From Pisolithus tinctorius (lineage: Eukaryota > Basidiomycota > Agaricomycetes > Boletales > Pisolithaceae): 64,000 nt of DNA. The stretch is taken from positions 434,001-498,000 of the forward strand of contig JANFAH010000019.1 in the NCBI GenBank assembly GCA_024663395.1, given 5' to 3'. Both the position numbers and the translations under genes were made by a program. Below are positions 10,867 through 23,200 of the stretch, piece by piece. The notes under the pieces were generated by a model. It searched no databases, had not been told where the DNA came from, and was given only the letters and a program-made list of their open reading frames with translations. Numbering within the stretch: position 1 is the stretch's first letter; every line of letters begins with the position of its first letter.

Positions 10867-11984
10867 ATGGAGCCATCGTCTACTATGTTGCACAAATTCT
10901 CTAATCGGGCATCCCGATACAGTATCAATCTCAACGGCCGAGTCAGTCGCACCTCGGAAAGGAATCCTCTGCGCGGGGGTACTGCTTGTGTATACCACGG
11001 TACATTGAAACCGGAAGGTACTGAAGTGGCAATCAAGACCTTCCATTGCACATTGTCAGGGAGCGAGGCCGATCTGAAGGTACTGGCAGGATCCCCGATG
11101 GTCGTCTTTACCCAGGCTGAGTCTTTCCCATTCTAGCGTCTATTTCGAGAGGTGCACACATGGTCGAAGTTGCGTCACGAGAACATTGTTCCCATGCTCG
11201 GAATTTCTACAGAATTTGAGTCCACACTTTCGATAGTATCTGCATGGATGCCAATGGGAGACGCGCACACGTATGTCCAAAACGCAGAAAATGATCCGCG
11301 GCCCTTGGTGAGGGTATGTCTACTACTTTCGGACCATTTGACATACTCTTGTAGCTTCGAGACATCGCAAACGGGCTGTACTATCTTCATAGTCATGAGT
11401 TGGGACCAGTGGTCCATGGAGATCTGAAGGGTGTGAGCATGCTTGTTTTATAACTGTTGTATTTGGCTCATCCTTCGATAGCTAAATGTGCTGGTGTCCA
11501 GTGATCGCCGGGCGCTACTGAGTGACTTCGGTCTTTCCGCCCTAACTGAATCCACCTTCAGCATGACCACTGTGGCCACCCGAGGAGGCTCACGCCGTTG
11601 GATGGCCCCTGAACTTTTTAATGACTGTCCAGCATCCAAGGAAAGTGATATGTGGGCGTATGGAATGACTATTCTGGTACGCATCTGGCTTGTTCCCCTG
11701 TCTGATGTTCATTGTGTCGCTAGGAATTGTTCACCCGATCTAGACCTTTCCATGATTGTCGAAATGACGCAAGTGTCATGCATAGGATAGTGGAGGGGAA
11801 GCTGCCAGCTCGCCCCGCTGAGAAGTCGACACGGTTCCCCCTGTCGGATGCATGGTGGGACATTTGCATGTCATGCTGGAAAGAAGATCCTTCTTCCCGT
11901 TCTACCATAGAGCAGGTCAAAGCAGCCGTCGTCTGTATCTATCACTTCCACAGAGCTACGCATATTTTGACTGTATTTTGGTAG
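10867..11984 (+). CDS. Protein kinase, TKL-like
   Basis: Exons 10,867-11,079, 11,137-11,313, 11,355-11,432, 11,482-11,676 and 11,724-11,984 join in phase to about 307 residues. All kinase landmarks are present in order: glycine loop LRGGTACVYHG (about 36-45), VAIK with Lys57, catalytic loop HGDLKGLN (151-158; Gly in place of the usual Arg), DFG at 171-173, activation end RWMAPE (195-200), SDMWAYGMTIL, and a C-lobe CWKEDPSSRSTIEQV. A kinase domain without other domains and with this pattern is typical of the expanded tyrosine-kinase-like set of Agaricomycetes. The C-terminus is uncertain because the last 100 bp of coding sequence begin a 221-bp tandem duplication (11,886-12,106 and 12,107-12,327), and splicing into the second unit could give a different tail. 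The substrate is unknown. It lies directly upstream of a G-domain gene. Confidence 0.8.
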
Positions 11985-12327
11985 CACCAAGCTGGCCCTC
12001 CTTCAAGGCCTCTACCCCCTGGCGATGGTATGTAAATTATTGAGAATATAGAGGGGCTATTTTCTGACTCTTGACAGATTCCGCCCGTAGATCACGGGAG
12101 GAATCCGATCCTTCTTCCCGTCCTACCATAAAGCAAGTCAAAGCAGCCGTCGTCTGTATCTATCACTTCCACAGAGCTACGCAGATTTTGACTGTATTTT
12201 GTAGCACCAAGCTAGCCATCCTTCAAGGCCTCTACCCCCTGGCAATGGTATGTAAACATATTGAGAATATAGAGGGGTTATTTTCTAACTCGTGACAGAT
12301 TCCGCCCATGGACCACGGAGGGAGTCG
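11886..12327 (+). repeat. 221-bp tandem duplication covering the 3' end of the kinase gene
   Basis: The unit from GATCCTTCTTCCCG to ATTCCGCCC occurs twice with about 90% identity by eye. It carries the codons for PSSRSTIEQVKAAV (PSSRPTIKQVKAAV in the second copy) and GT...AG candidates. The second copy ends just before the start codon of the next gene. Confidence 0.8.
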
Positions 12328-12333
12328 GGGGCC

Positions 12334-13199
12334 ATGGTCATGTTGCAACGCCAGAACCACGAAAAAGGAGATCCCTTCGGTGACTTCAGGGATATGATGA
12401 TGCGTCTGACCGGTTGGTATCGCTGGTCTGAAAAGACGACTGCCATCTCGCCGACAGATCTCGTCGTATTGTAAGTGCGCTACCATCACCTTCCGAAGTT
12501 GCATTAAACACTTTGCTAGCGTTGTAGGACCTTCTGGCTCAGGAAAAACTCGGGTAATACCAGTTCGTACCACACTCAATGCTATCGCTTATTTTGCATT
12601 CGTCTGTTGCCCGCTCCAGTTTTTGGATATCTTCCTGCGAAACCCAAACGTTCATGCCGTTCGTGCCAATGGACGCCTGAGACCTCGCTCCACGCAAGTT
12701 TATGCAGCAAGGTGCCATTTCGAAGGAATGCCAACCAACATTGTGTTTGTAGACACGCCATCTCTTCACACTTATGAGGCCCCTGACGGGGAAGAAACCC
12801 TGAAAGAGTGGATAGACTCAAAGTGAGACATGTTATTTCGCCCCATGCGGTGAATAAACCTATCTGGCCAGGTACACGAGCCAATGCAAAAGAGCTGGAA
12901 TCCTATACATGCACAACATCGCATCGAACCCATACAACACAGACTTAAACGCCTTGAGACATCTCGAGGCCTTCAGGAGCACGCTTCCTCGAAATCTTAC
13001 TATTAACACTGTTCACATCGTTCCAACTATGGCTTACGGGGCAAGGATACCTGTTGAGAGGATTGATGCTTTAACGGCACAACTCCAAGGTCAGGCGGAC
13101 GATGTGGGTGCAACAATGTCTAAGAGGGTGTTTAGCGGAGGAGCCGAGGTGGCATGGGACGTTGTGCAGGAGCTTCTGAATCGTTGTGGACCGTGTTAG
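12334..13199 (+). CDS. P-loop G-domain protein (AIG1-like, basidiomycete family)
   Basis: Four exons, 12,334-12,470, 12,520-12,553, 12,620-12,822 and 12,872-13,199, join in phase to 233 residues. Walker A is GPSGSGKT (49-56), followed by a switch-like RSTQV and the G3-type strand IVFVDTP (98-104), in which the usual Gly of DxxG is Ser. RAGILYMHNIA (about 132-142) matches the GVIYMHRIS block that I associate with basidiomycete G-domain proteins. The protein would bind a nucleotide, probably GTP. These genes are often multicopy and have been linked by domain content to NLR-like or stress functions, but no role can be stated here. No membrane segment was seen. The start at 12,334 was chosen because the frame is open from there and the next exon completes the phosphate loop; a slightly upstream start is possible. 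Confidence 0.75.
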
Positions 13200-13377
13200 G
13201 AGGGTGAAGCCCTTAGCTGGCGCAAAGTTGCCATCACACGAGTGTATATTGCCTTCTAAAACACAAATTAGTATTGCAGGAAGCTTTACAATGCTATTCC
13301 TGGACGCCGTTAGGCCCAGGTCTGTAGACTCTGTCGTTATCGATCATACGAGACCAGTAACTCTGGTCATGCAGGCA
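13200..13377. other. 3' flank of the G-domain gene
   Basis: No gene is recognised. The stretch ends where homology to the membrane-protein gene begins. Confidence 0.5.
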
Positions 13378-14062
13378 TTGAGACTCTGTGCCTGGGGGTG
13401 TAGTTGAGTAGTAGGTACGGTGCATACAGTGTCAGAAAAGAGCGTATATGCGCACGACACACGGTATAGGTTGAGCCACCTATGACGGTGACAAAGGATG
13501 AGGTGATGGTGGTCGGAATGCCTGGAGGCGAGAGGAAGTAAATGATTGTGGGTCAATGGGTGAAGTGCTCGAAGGGACGGAGGGTGTGGACGAGGACGTG
13601 GAGGTGCTCGACGGAGTGGTGGATGTTGGTGAACTCGAAGTCAAAGTAGTGGTATGTGTTGCCGTGGTTGTCAGTTGTGCACTGGATGGCTGCTAACTAG
13701 TGTCTGCGAAAAACGACATCTCGCGACCTGCCTAGTAGTGGGTGAGTCAGTAGAAAGCTGGTTGACGGTGTCGCTATTGTCGAAGGCAGGGCTGAGGTGG
13801 CCGCAGATATGTATGGCCGTGTCCGTTACAGACTATCAGACGTGGGCCGATCAGTCCGACGAATCCAAAAAGACAAATACAACTGACCAGTGGGATGCTG
13901 ACTTGACGGAGACGCGTCATGCAGGGAGTCGGTCGTCGTTGTCGCTGTTCACCGCGGTGGCTCCGCCGTGAGAGTCGCACGGTCGTAAAAACATCTGCGA
14001 TATGATTGGTGGACTGGCGACGCGTCAAAGTTCACAGGGGCACGTTCAAATCGGAGGACACT
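13378..14062 (-). pseudogene. Truncated duplicate of the Ser/Thr-rich membrane-protein gene
   Basis: This aligns with 9,666-10,393 along its length, including intron positions and the first exon (MTRLRQVSIPL). It lacks the last exon, so there is no membrane segment or cytoplasmic tail. It also carries a deletion in the Ser/Thr exon (near 13,530), a second deletion of about 40 bp matching 10,025-10,065, and one around 13,810. It is a 5' partial copy placed head-on to the O-fucosyltransferase-like gene and probably serves at most as promoter DNA. Confidence 0.75.
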
Positions 14063-14209
14063 CATTGGACACGCGAATTATTCTTTTGAATGAGTCCGCA
14101 GCCAGTCTGTGGCGTTCGTGGCTGCATGACCCGCCAAAAAAATATGTAGCTACTAGTTTTACCGTCACTCGTTGTGTATCCCACCCGTCGCGACGTGTTC
14201 ATCGAGGGA

Positions 14210-15873
14210 ATGGCGTCGGTGGTGTCGCGGAGACTGTCCGGTGCCCTCTCCAAGTCATCCCAGCGAGAGCACTCGTGCCTCTCCTCCGTCCCACAGCTGC
14301 CTTCCTCCCCCTCACGGCCCCGCCGTCGTCGACAGAGCTGCGCATGGCTATGGCACGCGTTCACCCTCCACCGTTTGCTGTCCTGCCTGGCCATGGCACT
14401 AGTCATCGTCCTCTTGATCATCCTGTGCCAGGGCGTCCCTCCAACCTACGATCACGTCAGGTCGTTCGAACGAAGCCTCTCACAACACTCTGTCACTGTA
14501 GACAGGACCCACCCTCGTTACCTCCGTTTCCCCGGACACCTGTGGGGACACGGCCTCAACAACGTGCTGCAAGAAGCGTGCGTATCAACTTCCCCTTCCC
14601 CCCTCCGCCCTCCGTTGTTCGCCGTTTTGGTACGCTGACCGCGCAGCATATATCTCCGTGTTCTGTCGTATCATAGACTGCTGATGTCGTACCTCGCATA
14701 CGTCTCCAACGTTTCATTCGTTTTCGAAGATTACACCTGGTCACATACCCCATTACCCTGGACCATACACGGCTTCGCCTTGCGCCCAGCGCGTATACCC
14801 CTTAATGCCATTATATCTGGTCCGACAGCTGGTGGGCCGATGTCCCATGGTTCACAAGCCCCACTCGCAGTCAGTGCTGATTTCTACGAGCGTACATGCG
14901 GCGGTCCAGAGGCCAAACCATATGTGCTCAGTTCTGCCTCCGCCCCAAACGACGAAGATGGTACTACCATCATCGAGTGGTGGACGCAACAGCTTGTGTC
15001 TGTACAGGAGCGATGTATAGAAATAGACTCCACACCACACGACTTGTTTGATAGATTGTGAGTACTCCCTTCTTGTATGCGACGATAACAGCCACTCACC
15101 AGCAACACCCACGGTCGAAAAGCCTTTTCGGCGGGCCTAGAATTTTATCCCTCTGGGAATCACTCACATCTTCGCCGGTTCTTTCTGAATTCGCTTGGTC
15201 CTCAATCGTCCAGTCCGCAGTAGCACGCAACTCTGCGCTCTTCCAACCTGATACTATCAAAAATACTCATCGCCCTTCATCATCTTTTCAGGGCCTTGTC
15301 GCAGTCCATCTGCGTCGTGGAGACTATAAACGCCACTGTCCTAACCTTGCCAAGTGGGGAGCCAGGTACATGGGATTTAATCAACATCCCTCCTTACTCG
15401 ACCGCTTCGACCCCTCTCCGTACGAAAATGACGACGCGCTGAAGGAAGGGTATTACCTTGCGCACTGTCTACCTACAACAAACCAGATCGTCTCCGTGTT
15501 GAGGACCGTGAGGCGAGAGTACCGTTCCCAAGCCGAGCGAACGCTGAATCGGGTGTATATCCTATCGAACGAGCGGGCATGGGCACTTGAAGAAGTCAAG
15601 CGCGCACTGAAAGACGATGGATGGGAGGACGTCGTGAGCACCGTTGACTTGGATTTAGATGCAGAACAATACCACGTGTCCATGGCGGTAGATATGGCCA
15701 TCGCCGAAAGGGCCGAAGTATTCATCGGTAACGGGGTGAGTGTTTTCCATTCTGCTACTGCTGCCGTAGCAACAGGTTGTAATAAGTTGTTCAAGTTTTC
15801 GAGTCTGTCTTCCAACGTGGTACTGCTGAGGATGGCAAAAGGGATGGACGTTACGAGTAATCGGTTCTTGTAA
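14210..15873 (+). CDS. GDP-fucose protein O-fucosyltransferase-like type II membrane protein
   Basis: Exons 14,210-14,577, 14,647-15,057 and 15,123-15,873 join in phase to about 509 residues. The N-terminus is a basic cytoplasmic tail (SRPRRRRQ) followed by a membrane anchor at about 56-75 (LSCLAMALVIVLLIILCQG), a type II Golgi/ER topology. The luminal part has FPGHLWGHGLNN, a conserved early block, and VAVHLRRGDY (about 319-328), the hallmark His-x-Arg-Arg-Gly-Asp donor-binding motif of O-fucosyltransferases. Near the C-terminus is EVFIGNGVSVFHS, a further nucleotide-sugar block. In Agaricomycetes such genes are common, usually annotated only as fucosyltransferase-like, and the acceptor is unknown. 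The acceptor of intron 2 was chosen to give DRFLFGGPRILSLW; an AG 18 bp later is also in phase. It converges with the questin oxidase gene. Confidence 0.7.
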
Positions 15874-16208
15874 TCTTGCAAAACTTGACTCTGTCGTTAC
15901 AGCGCCAAAGGATTTCATTGTAGATTGTTGACAGTTGATGACGGCCTTGATAAAATTGGACGTGTTGTATCGAAATGAGAAGCAAGATCAACGGCCACAC
16001 CTCGGGTTTACTGATCGAGATTACATAATAGTGACCAGAAAGCATTTTCCGATCGTGGAGAGGAGTCATCGATCGCAAAACGTAACGCCCGCTGGAACGA
16101 ACAACGCTTCCACGGACGGACTCCAATGTGAGTGGGGAACAACAGTCCAGAACATATCTCATACAAAAAACGTGCTCGTTGTAATAGTACACTTGGGTCG
16201 TCGTTCAC
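15874..16208. other. Intergenic between convergent genes
   Basis: No gene is recognised. The sequence between the two convergent stop codons is about 335 bp and should hold both 3' ends. Confidence 0.5.
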
Positions 16209-17876
16209 TTACTCAAAGAAACCATTCATGTGCCAAAAGAAGATCGTCTCCCCTTTCTTCGAATCCATGTAACGGTCCGTCAGCACAGCCGCGCGAACGA
16301 ACAATGATCCATCCAAAAGCTCAGCATCCTCGAGTTCCGTGTCCTTGTGATAGCCCGCCGGCTTGGTTCCGAACAGAGTGCTATAGTGTGCGAACGCACG
16401 TTGGATCTTGGGTAGGTGATCGTCGGGGTGGACGATGGTAGACTGAATGATCGGAAGGAAAGGGTTGGAGATTGGTTTTTTGTCGGCGGAGGCAGGTTCG
16501 GTAGGGGTCGATGTCATGAAAGACTTGATGTTGAGCGCGGGCCGGCCCCGCGCAACCCACCACGTCAGAATCGTCTGTAGGTATGCTCGCAGCAGTAATT
16601 CCTGGGAGCGAGGAGACAAGTTCGCAATCACGGAAGGCAGAAACAAGCTCGATGTCACAATGTGCATCCTTGCAAAAAAAATTGTCAGTCCCGCGACATG
16701 CCACTCTAAGGGAATTTGAATCTCACAAGAAGAATTCTGCTGCAAACCCTTTCTCCTCGTCATAACCACCAACAGCATATATTACTGAAGCTGTCCAAAT
16801 CAACTCTTCCAACTTTCTCTCGATCTCCCCTGGCTTCGAGGTGTCGATGGTCCACTGGGCTGCATACTGACGGACGCGGGCCCCATGTGCGCGAATGACC
16901 ACCTGCGCACTGCTCGGCACACCGTCCACTTTGAGGTGATCGTCTTTCAACATGCGAGCAATCACGTCGAATGCGTGAGTGCTCCCCACCTTTCCGAGAG
17001 ATTTGCCATCCAATTTGAGGGAAGACAAGAGCTGCGTGGTTTCCTCTAGGTTACCCGGCTCCCCAGAGAAGAAGGAAGGGGGATAGAAACCCTTCACATC
17101 TGGGTCCTCAACTGCACACAGTGCTAAACCTATAAATCTAGTTTCAGTATCTGCTCATCCACGTTTACACAGTGCGCACCTTCGACGATCATACCCTTCA
17201 AACCAAATTCCAGTCCATAACCGACATGGATCATCGAGTGCATGACACCAGAGGTAAGGCGAGCCAGTAACTCAGGGTGGTTGGATGCTCCCTCTTGGTA
17301 TTGGAACTTGTCCGAGAAGACGTACTCCTCCAAGACTTGGGGAGCGCCCTTTGTGTCGATCTCCTCATTGAAGAAAGTAGCATATCCTTTATAGTACCTA
17401 GAGCAGTAAATAGCACCATTGGCGAACGTAAACTTCCAGAGGAAGGATGAGGGAACCTACTTTTCGTCTCCCAGATGATCGACAAAGTTGGCTGTAGTTA
17501 TAGCTTCGGGTGTCTCTATCGCGGGGCGTTGTTTCTTACAGTCTAGGTCATAAAACTTCCTAATCGATGTGCCACTCGCACCAAGAGCGTACAATGCCAA
17601 TGCTCTGTGGTTAATATGGCTGTTCAAATAATTTAGCGATGTGCATATAATAATAATAGTTCTGATAATTACGAACTTGTGGAATTTACGATGATTGAAG
17701 AAAATGTGCCATCGCTTGTGATTGTCCTTCAAAACATCCTGTAGCGCAGCAACAGATTCGACGCTAGTCCCCGGGAATCGCTGAGGAGACAACGAAGAAG
17801 GTGGAAGAGTCGGGACGGGGAACAGCGAATCGAGGTATCGTTCGTCGATTATGCTCCTGTGGTCGTCGGAAACCAT
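16209..17876 (-). CDS. Questin oxidase-like protein (AflY/DUF4243 family), intact
   Basis: Five minus-strand exons, 17,876-17,677, 17,619-17,461, 17,397-17,180, 17,129-16,727 and 16,668-16,209, join in phase to 479 residues, the usual length for the family. Diagnostic blocks are KRWHIFFN and FHNHINHRALALYALGASG near the N-terminus, FVDHLGDEKYYKGYATFF, then LARLTSGVMHSMIHVGYGLE, FGLKGMIVEGGLALCAVED, and TWWVARGRPALNI toward the C-terminus. Characterised relatives are Baeyer-Villiger-type oxidoreductases of fungal anthraquinone pathways (questin oxidase, AflY). The product here is not predictable, and no biosynthetic cluster is visible around it. The intron 1 donor (AA|GTTCGT) was chosen because it restores the conserved FHNHxxHxxLALYxLGA block. 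Two damaged relatives are in the window: a fragment at 1.1 kb and a split copy from 18.6 to 36.9 kb, the latter in the same orientation. Confidence 0.85.
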
Positions 17877-18606
17877 TCTGAAATTTGTTTTCGGAAAGTG
17901 ATGATGAGGGAGGTAGTAATGCACGACGAAGTACAGTATTTATAAAATGCATACATACGAGGTTTTTGATCGTACCTTGGGAGTCATGGGGGAGGCAGGG
18001 TTGTCGCTTGGCTACTCAGCACAATTTCATTTCGTCACCAAGGAAGGAACGTATGTAATCGCTCGGCTTCTTCTACATCCTCGAACGGCGGGAACTATTT
18101 TAGTGGCGTTTAGTAAGGTTGGCCAGGGCGTGACCAGCTGAGGTGATCTGTTTATTTAGGCTGACACATCAAAAAGTGTAACATGGGTCGCTGAGGCGTA
18201 ACGAACGCAGATGGCATCAGGCTCGAAGCTCGAAGGAAAATGGATGACGCATGTGCTGAGTAAGAGCTTACAAGACCTAAATTTTCTGGAAATCAGAAAG
18301 CTCTTTGGAAAGTCTCTAAGGCTGACGAAGTATACCTTTGTCAGGACCTACCTGGCCTGAACGGTTGCGGACTCACCAAAGTGCTCAAAAGAGAGAGAGA
18401 GAGATAAAGAGAGTGAATGACCGGGTGTCAGATGGTCATGACGATCACGTGCCAAGATGCTGGCTGTGTCACTGGTCGGTAACTACTTGACGTCGCACAC
18501 CTTTGGGTCAGAGCAGACTCATTTCGTCAAGAATTATGTCGAATCATCTGTGGATGTCCTTCACTGGAACGGTGGAATCTAGCAACGTACTTGATTTAAG
18601 ATTGCT
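17877..18606. other. Intergenic between tandem questin oxidase copies
   Basis: No gene is recognised. The stretch should contain the promoter of the intact gene (17,880-18,100) and the 3' end of the broken copy. A GAGA run lies at about 18,390-18,415. CpG sites are normal until about 18,600, then become rare. Confidence 0.5.
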
Positions 18607-19262
18607 TCACACAAAAACACCAACAATACACATCAATTTAAACCACTTAACACTCCGAGTGATTGCCTTCCCCATGTAATCCGCTGTCAGCAAGACTGCC
18701 CGAACGAACAGCAAACCATCAAGGAGTTCGGCACCTTCGAGCTCCGTACCTTTGTGGTAGCCTACTGGCCTGTTGCTGTAGAGGGTGCTGAAGTGTGCGA
18801 AAGAATGTTGGATCTTGGGTAAGTGGTTGTTGGGGTGGAGGATGGATGATTGAATGATAGGTAAGAAGGGATTGGAATGCTCTTTCTGGAAGACAGAGCT
18901 GTCACTTCCCTCAGACAGTGGAATGGTAAAGTGAGTGGATGTGGGTACCAATGAAGGATTTGATTTTCAGGGCTGGGCTACCACATGCTACCCACCATGT
19001 CAACACTGTCACCAGGTACATATGCAGGAGCAATGCCAAGGGCCCAACCGGCAGGGGCAAGAACAGGCCTGAAGTGACCATATGCATCCTGACCACAAGT
19101 CAGCTAATGAAAATATATGCTGGAGATTAATTCTTACAGGAAAAGTTTGCTAGTAAATCTCTTCAGCTTGTCAAAACCTCCAATGCTGTCCAGGGCAGAG
19201 GTCAACTAGATTAACTCTACTTTTCTATTGATTTCCCCACTCTTCATCATGTTGATAGCCCA
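18607..19262 (-). pseudogene. Questin oxidase pseudogene, piece 1 (3' exons)
   Basis: The minus strand matches exon 5 and the end of exon 4 of the intact neighbour: RMHMVTSGLFLPL, LTWWVACGSPALKIKSF, SNPFLPIIQSSILHPNNH, HLPKIQHSFAHFSTLYSN and YHKGTELEGAELLDGLLF. The frame is broken near 18,930, where exon 5 changes register. Homology stops at 19,262, where the Plavaka element begins, and resumes after that element at 28,880. The DNA is strongly CpG-depleted compared with the intact gene. Confidence 0.85.
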
Positions 19263-19479
19263 TGTCAGAAAATTATTCAGTCCATTGCAATGATGTCAGA
19301 TTTTTACACGGTGATAATCAGTTCACAATAAGATTGCATGTGAGAGTGCGGAGTTGCAATACGCTGGCAATGCCGTTGCAATGCCCTTTGCAACAGCGAC
19401 TGCTACTGTCTGCATCTCACTTTGCTGTCCACTCGTTTTTCTTTATTGTATTTACTGTCTTTACTCTCTGTCAAGTCCG

Positions 19480-20140
19480 GGCCTACTCCGACCAACTCCA
19501 ACGCTAAACAAGGTCTAGAGGAGGGTCCGGAAGCAAGTCCGACACAGAGGAACAGAACTCCGACTAGTGGAGTGTCGGCAGGAATGAAGACCGCCGAGAC
19601 AGAGGCAGAGCGGAGTGAGGGCGTCGGGTTTAGCTTGTGCGCTACCCCCTTGCACGATCTCAGCCCTTGTATTTCAGAGGGAGAGTACAGATGGAGAGTC
19701 GGAGATAACTCTGACAGGCAGAAGATGGAATCAGAGGGAGTAGGAACTAAGTTGATATTCGTACTGAAGAACAGCGGAGTACAGTACATGCTTTTATACT
19801 GCTATGGAGGTACAGTAACCGGAATCGGAACTGACATACGGAGACTCATAAATTTTCAAGTAAAATTTCCTGGACGACGAATGAAGGGTAGACGGAGGAC
19901 ATACGAATGGGTAACACAGAACATCTAGAAAAGGAAATAGTCCAGACACCGGACCATGCGGTGAGCGCGCTGCGGAGTACCTGACTGCGAAGGTAGTCAC
20001 ATGACCCCTCAGAGAACGGACTGCTCGGTTCGGTAGGAGAGTAACACAAGTCCGACAACAGTCGGAGTGGAGATGGTTCGTAGACGATAGAAGGTGGGTG
20101 GAGTTGGTGCGGAGTGAGCGAATGACTGGCGGAAAAGGTT
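19480..20140 (+). repeat. 5' subterminal region of Plavaka-1 rich in CGGA/TCCG words
   Basis: About eighteen copies of CGGA or TCCG, many as GCGGAGT or AGTCCGAC, occur in both orientations within about 650 bp. In CACTA-like elements, arrays of short subterminal repeats bind transposase; that role here is inferred. The homologous place in Plavaka-2 holds a different repeat (GGGCCC array). A 168-codon plus-strand ORF across this stretch is repeat-derived and not counted as a gene. Confidence 0.55.
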
Positions 20141-20218
20141 GCGGAGTGAGTAAAGACCTATGACGAATGCATGGTTATGACACTCTCACAGGACGCATTC
20201 CCTTTGTCAACCAGTAGT

Positions 20219-23200
20219 ATGCCTCCGGAAAAGCACACTACTACCTGCGAATCGTGTGGGAAAACATTCAAGCTGACTGGAATAGGACCTCATTGCAAAT
20301 CGTGCATCAGGCAGGCTCGCAAAACAAATGAAGATCGCACTCACTTCGACCTGCTTCGTTGAGAAGGTACATAGGAATTTTACCAGTCGATTCTATTTCT
20401 GATTTACCGCTGGACTGATTTGAGCAGGCGTTCTTACTGGTGGATCAGTGACAGGGCCCACTGTTGAGATGCACGCAGAGCCAGCACCGGGTAAGTTTCC
20501 TGCTACTCTCCGAATTGGACTCTCACAATTGTTAGCAGAGCCTGCGACATTCTGGCCCATGGTTATGGATCTCGAGCCACCTGCCAGTGCTGATGTGGGT
20601 GCGAATGATGAACTGAATGGTGCGTGTCGATATGTGATCACATATTGTCCATGCCAATATGTTATGCAGTTGCTGAACCCGAGGTCGATATCAACATTGT
20701 TGACGATATCCGAGTTGAATACCACCCGAATGCTGGAAAGCCAACTGTGAAAGTGCCATTCGCCGAGTTCACCCGAGGTCATGCACCCAAGACATACAAA
20801 CCAGATCCATGCACTGCTCCGTGGTACCCGTTCCGAACCTGTCTCGACTTCGACCTCTCAGAATTCATCCACGACGCTGCTCTCAACAAGGAGCAAGTGA
20901 ATTGTATCCTCAAGCTTTTGAAATGTTCTCGCACTGAGGACTGGACTCTGAATAATTACAATGATCTTGAGAGCACTCAGCAGGCTGCTTCGCACCGCAT
21001 GACAGCAGTAAGTGGTGTCTATTCATTGTCATTGTCAACCCTAATTACATCCTAGCCCAGTTTCAGACAACGATAATAAGTGCACCGTTTGGAGGTGAGA
21101 CGATGGAGTTTAAGATGTATTATTGTTCGTTGTGGGATTGGGCCTGCGATCTCTTGAAGGATTCAGGTGTGGGCCCATATTTTGTATTCGATGCTCAGCA
21201 CCTATCCAAGTTCGATGGCGCTTCATTTGTTCGTTTCATCGATGAGCCATGGATGGCTAACGAATTTTGGGATGTACAAGTATGTCATTAGTAGTCTTTG
21301 CATGCAACTTCGACAATTTTTTTTTCAGAGTGATCTACCTTCGGATGGCAAGGTTCTAGCGTTTGTTTTATATGCTGATAAAGCGAAGTTGTCGTCGTTT
21401 GGTCGACAAAAAGGGTATCCAGTTGTTGCATGGATTGCGAATCTACCTACTTGGATCTGTAATGGTGAAGGTTTAGGTGGTGGCCGTGTAGTTGGGTGGT
21501 TACTGATTGTAAGTTCCTTCGTTGATAGTGTTGAGTACACTGGCTGATTTTCTGTATTGCGCTTCTAATAGGTGAAGGAAGACAAGAAGTACTCTGGAAA
21601 GAAATTGTTTGCCAACTTCAAGAATCGCATTTGGCATGAATTGTTCAAGAAGATACTAGATACAATATCGGAGTACTCGAAAACTGGCTATTGGGTAAGG
21701 TGTTGGGATGGTGTCGCATGCCGACTTTTTCCTACCATACTAATTCTTTCAGCTGATTATGAAGAGCAGTAAGTGGATATGCTGCCCAAAATATCACAAG
21801 TGCAGGCTGACAATCTTTGTCGCTCAGAGCGGTCATGGCACTCATATGTGGTGTGATGTCAAATCACCCTTGCCCTGTTTGCCTTATCCATCGCAATGAG
21901 ATATCAAAATTCCCCAAGGACTGTGAATGTTGTACCAGCGAGAACATTTTCAAGACATTACAGGAAGCATGCTCACAGACCCAAGCAGATGGCAAGGAAC
22001 AAATTCTGGTGAAACAGGGACTATGTGATGTAGATGTAAGTGGCTCATGCTGTTACCTTCCCTCTAGCTCTAATGGCCTCTAGAGTGCCTTCTGGGAGGT
22101 CGGGAACATGGATGTTTATCGAGCGTTGTGTTGGGATAGACTCCATGCCAACTGTGTGGGAAAATTTGGCAATCATTTGTGGGGAGAACTTTTGAGGATT
22201 CTCGAGACAATGGGAAAAGTTGAACAGAAGTGCATCTATCTCATTGCATGAAGCAGTCGTGCTGACAATTTACTAGTCTCAATGTGATGCCTCGTTGGCG
22301 CAGTCTCAATCATTTCGAGGAAGCGCTTTCAGTTTCATACACAGATGGTCAAAAGTTTGAGGACCTATCCAAGGTATTGTAAGTGTCTTACCAAGCTCTG
22401 ATTTCGCTGACATTTCCTGAACAGATAATCGTATTCGCCTGTCATGACACCTTCCCCCATGAGATGGAAAAAGACAGTTACCTCCTGTTACGCTGTCTGC
22501 ACGCTTACATCGAGTTTGATATGTATACCACGCTCAAATTACATATGACACACACACTTGCTGCTGGGCGGGAGGCGCTCGCTACTTTCAATTCATTGAT
22601 TCAGGTCAGCTCCGCTTTCAATGTTGTAGCTCTCCCTCACTGTTTCCGGACCAGAAATATGCGGGGAAGACACAACATACAGGGAAAAACTGGAACTTTC
22701 CAAAGAACCATACCTGTATGCACATGTTCGACGACATCGAAGCCAAGGGTGTCACCCACAATTTCAACACGAAGCCAAATGAGAAAATGCATGGCCCCTT
22801 GAAGGAAGCTTATCAAAAACAAACAAACTTCAAGGACGTTGCTCAGCAAGTAAGTCCTAAATTGTTTGTTAGTATTCGGCATGCTTGAACTTCTGTAGAT
22901 TCTCAACGTTGATCATCTCGGACTGGTTCTTGAACATATTCGTTGCAGGATTACAGAATACGATGCTTACAGGTTGACTGGAAAACCGACAAATCTGGAT
23001 AACCTCGAAGCCATTACTGATGAACCTGAGGAGGAGTTTTTCCATGTCAAGTTTGGTAGCGAAGTGAAAGAACTGTTAACGTTTGAGGACATCAAGAAGA
23101 AGAGTGTTACCGACAATGCGTTCAATCGATTCCATGGAAAGCTCAGTGAGTTCCTCAATAAACACTTCAACATTATAGGGAAGCCGCTTCCTGGCAGGAA

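Noticed and set aside
16209..19262. A secondary-metabolite gene cluster around questin oxidase
   Set aside because: No polyketide synthase, transporter or regulator lies nearby; neighbours are a fucosyltransferase-like gene and transposons.
19422..19928. 168-codon plus-strand ORF in the 5' part of Plavaka-1
   Set aside because: It is made of CGGA/TCCG repeat DNA, has no counterpart in Plavaka-2 and no domain.
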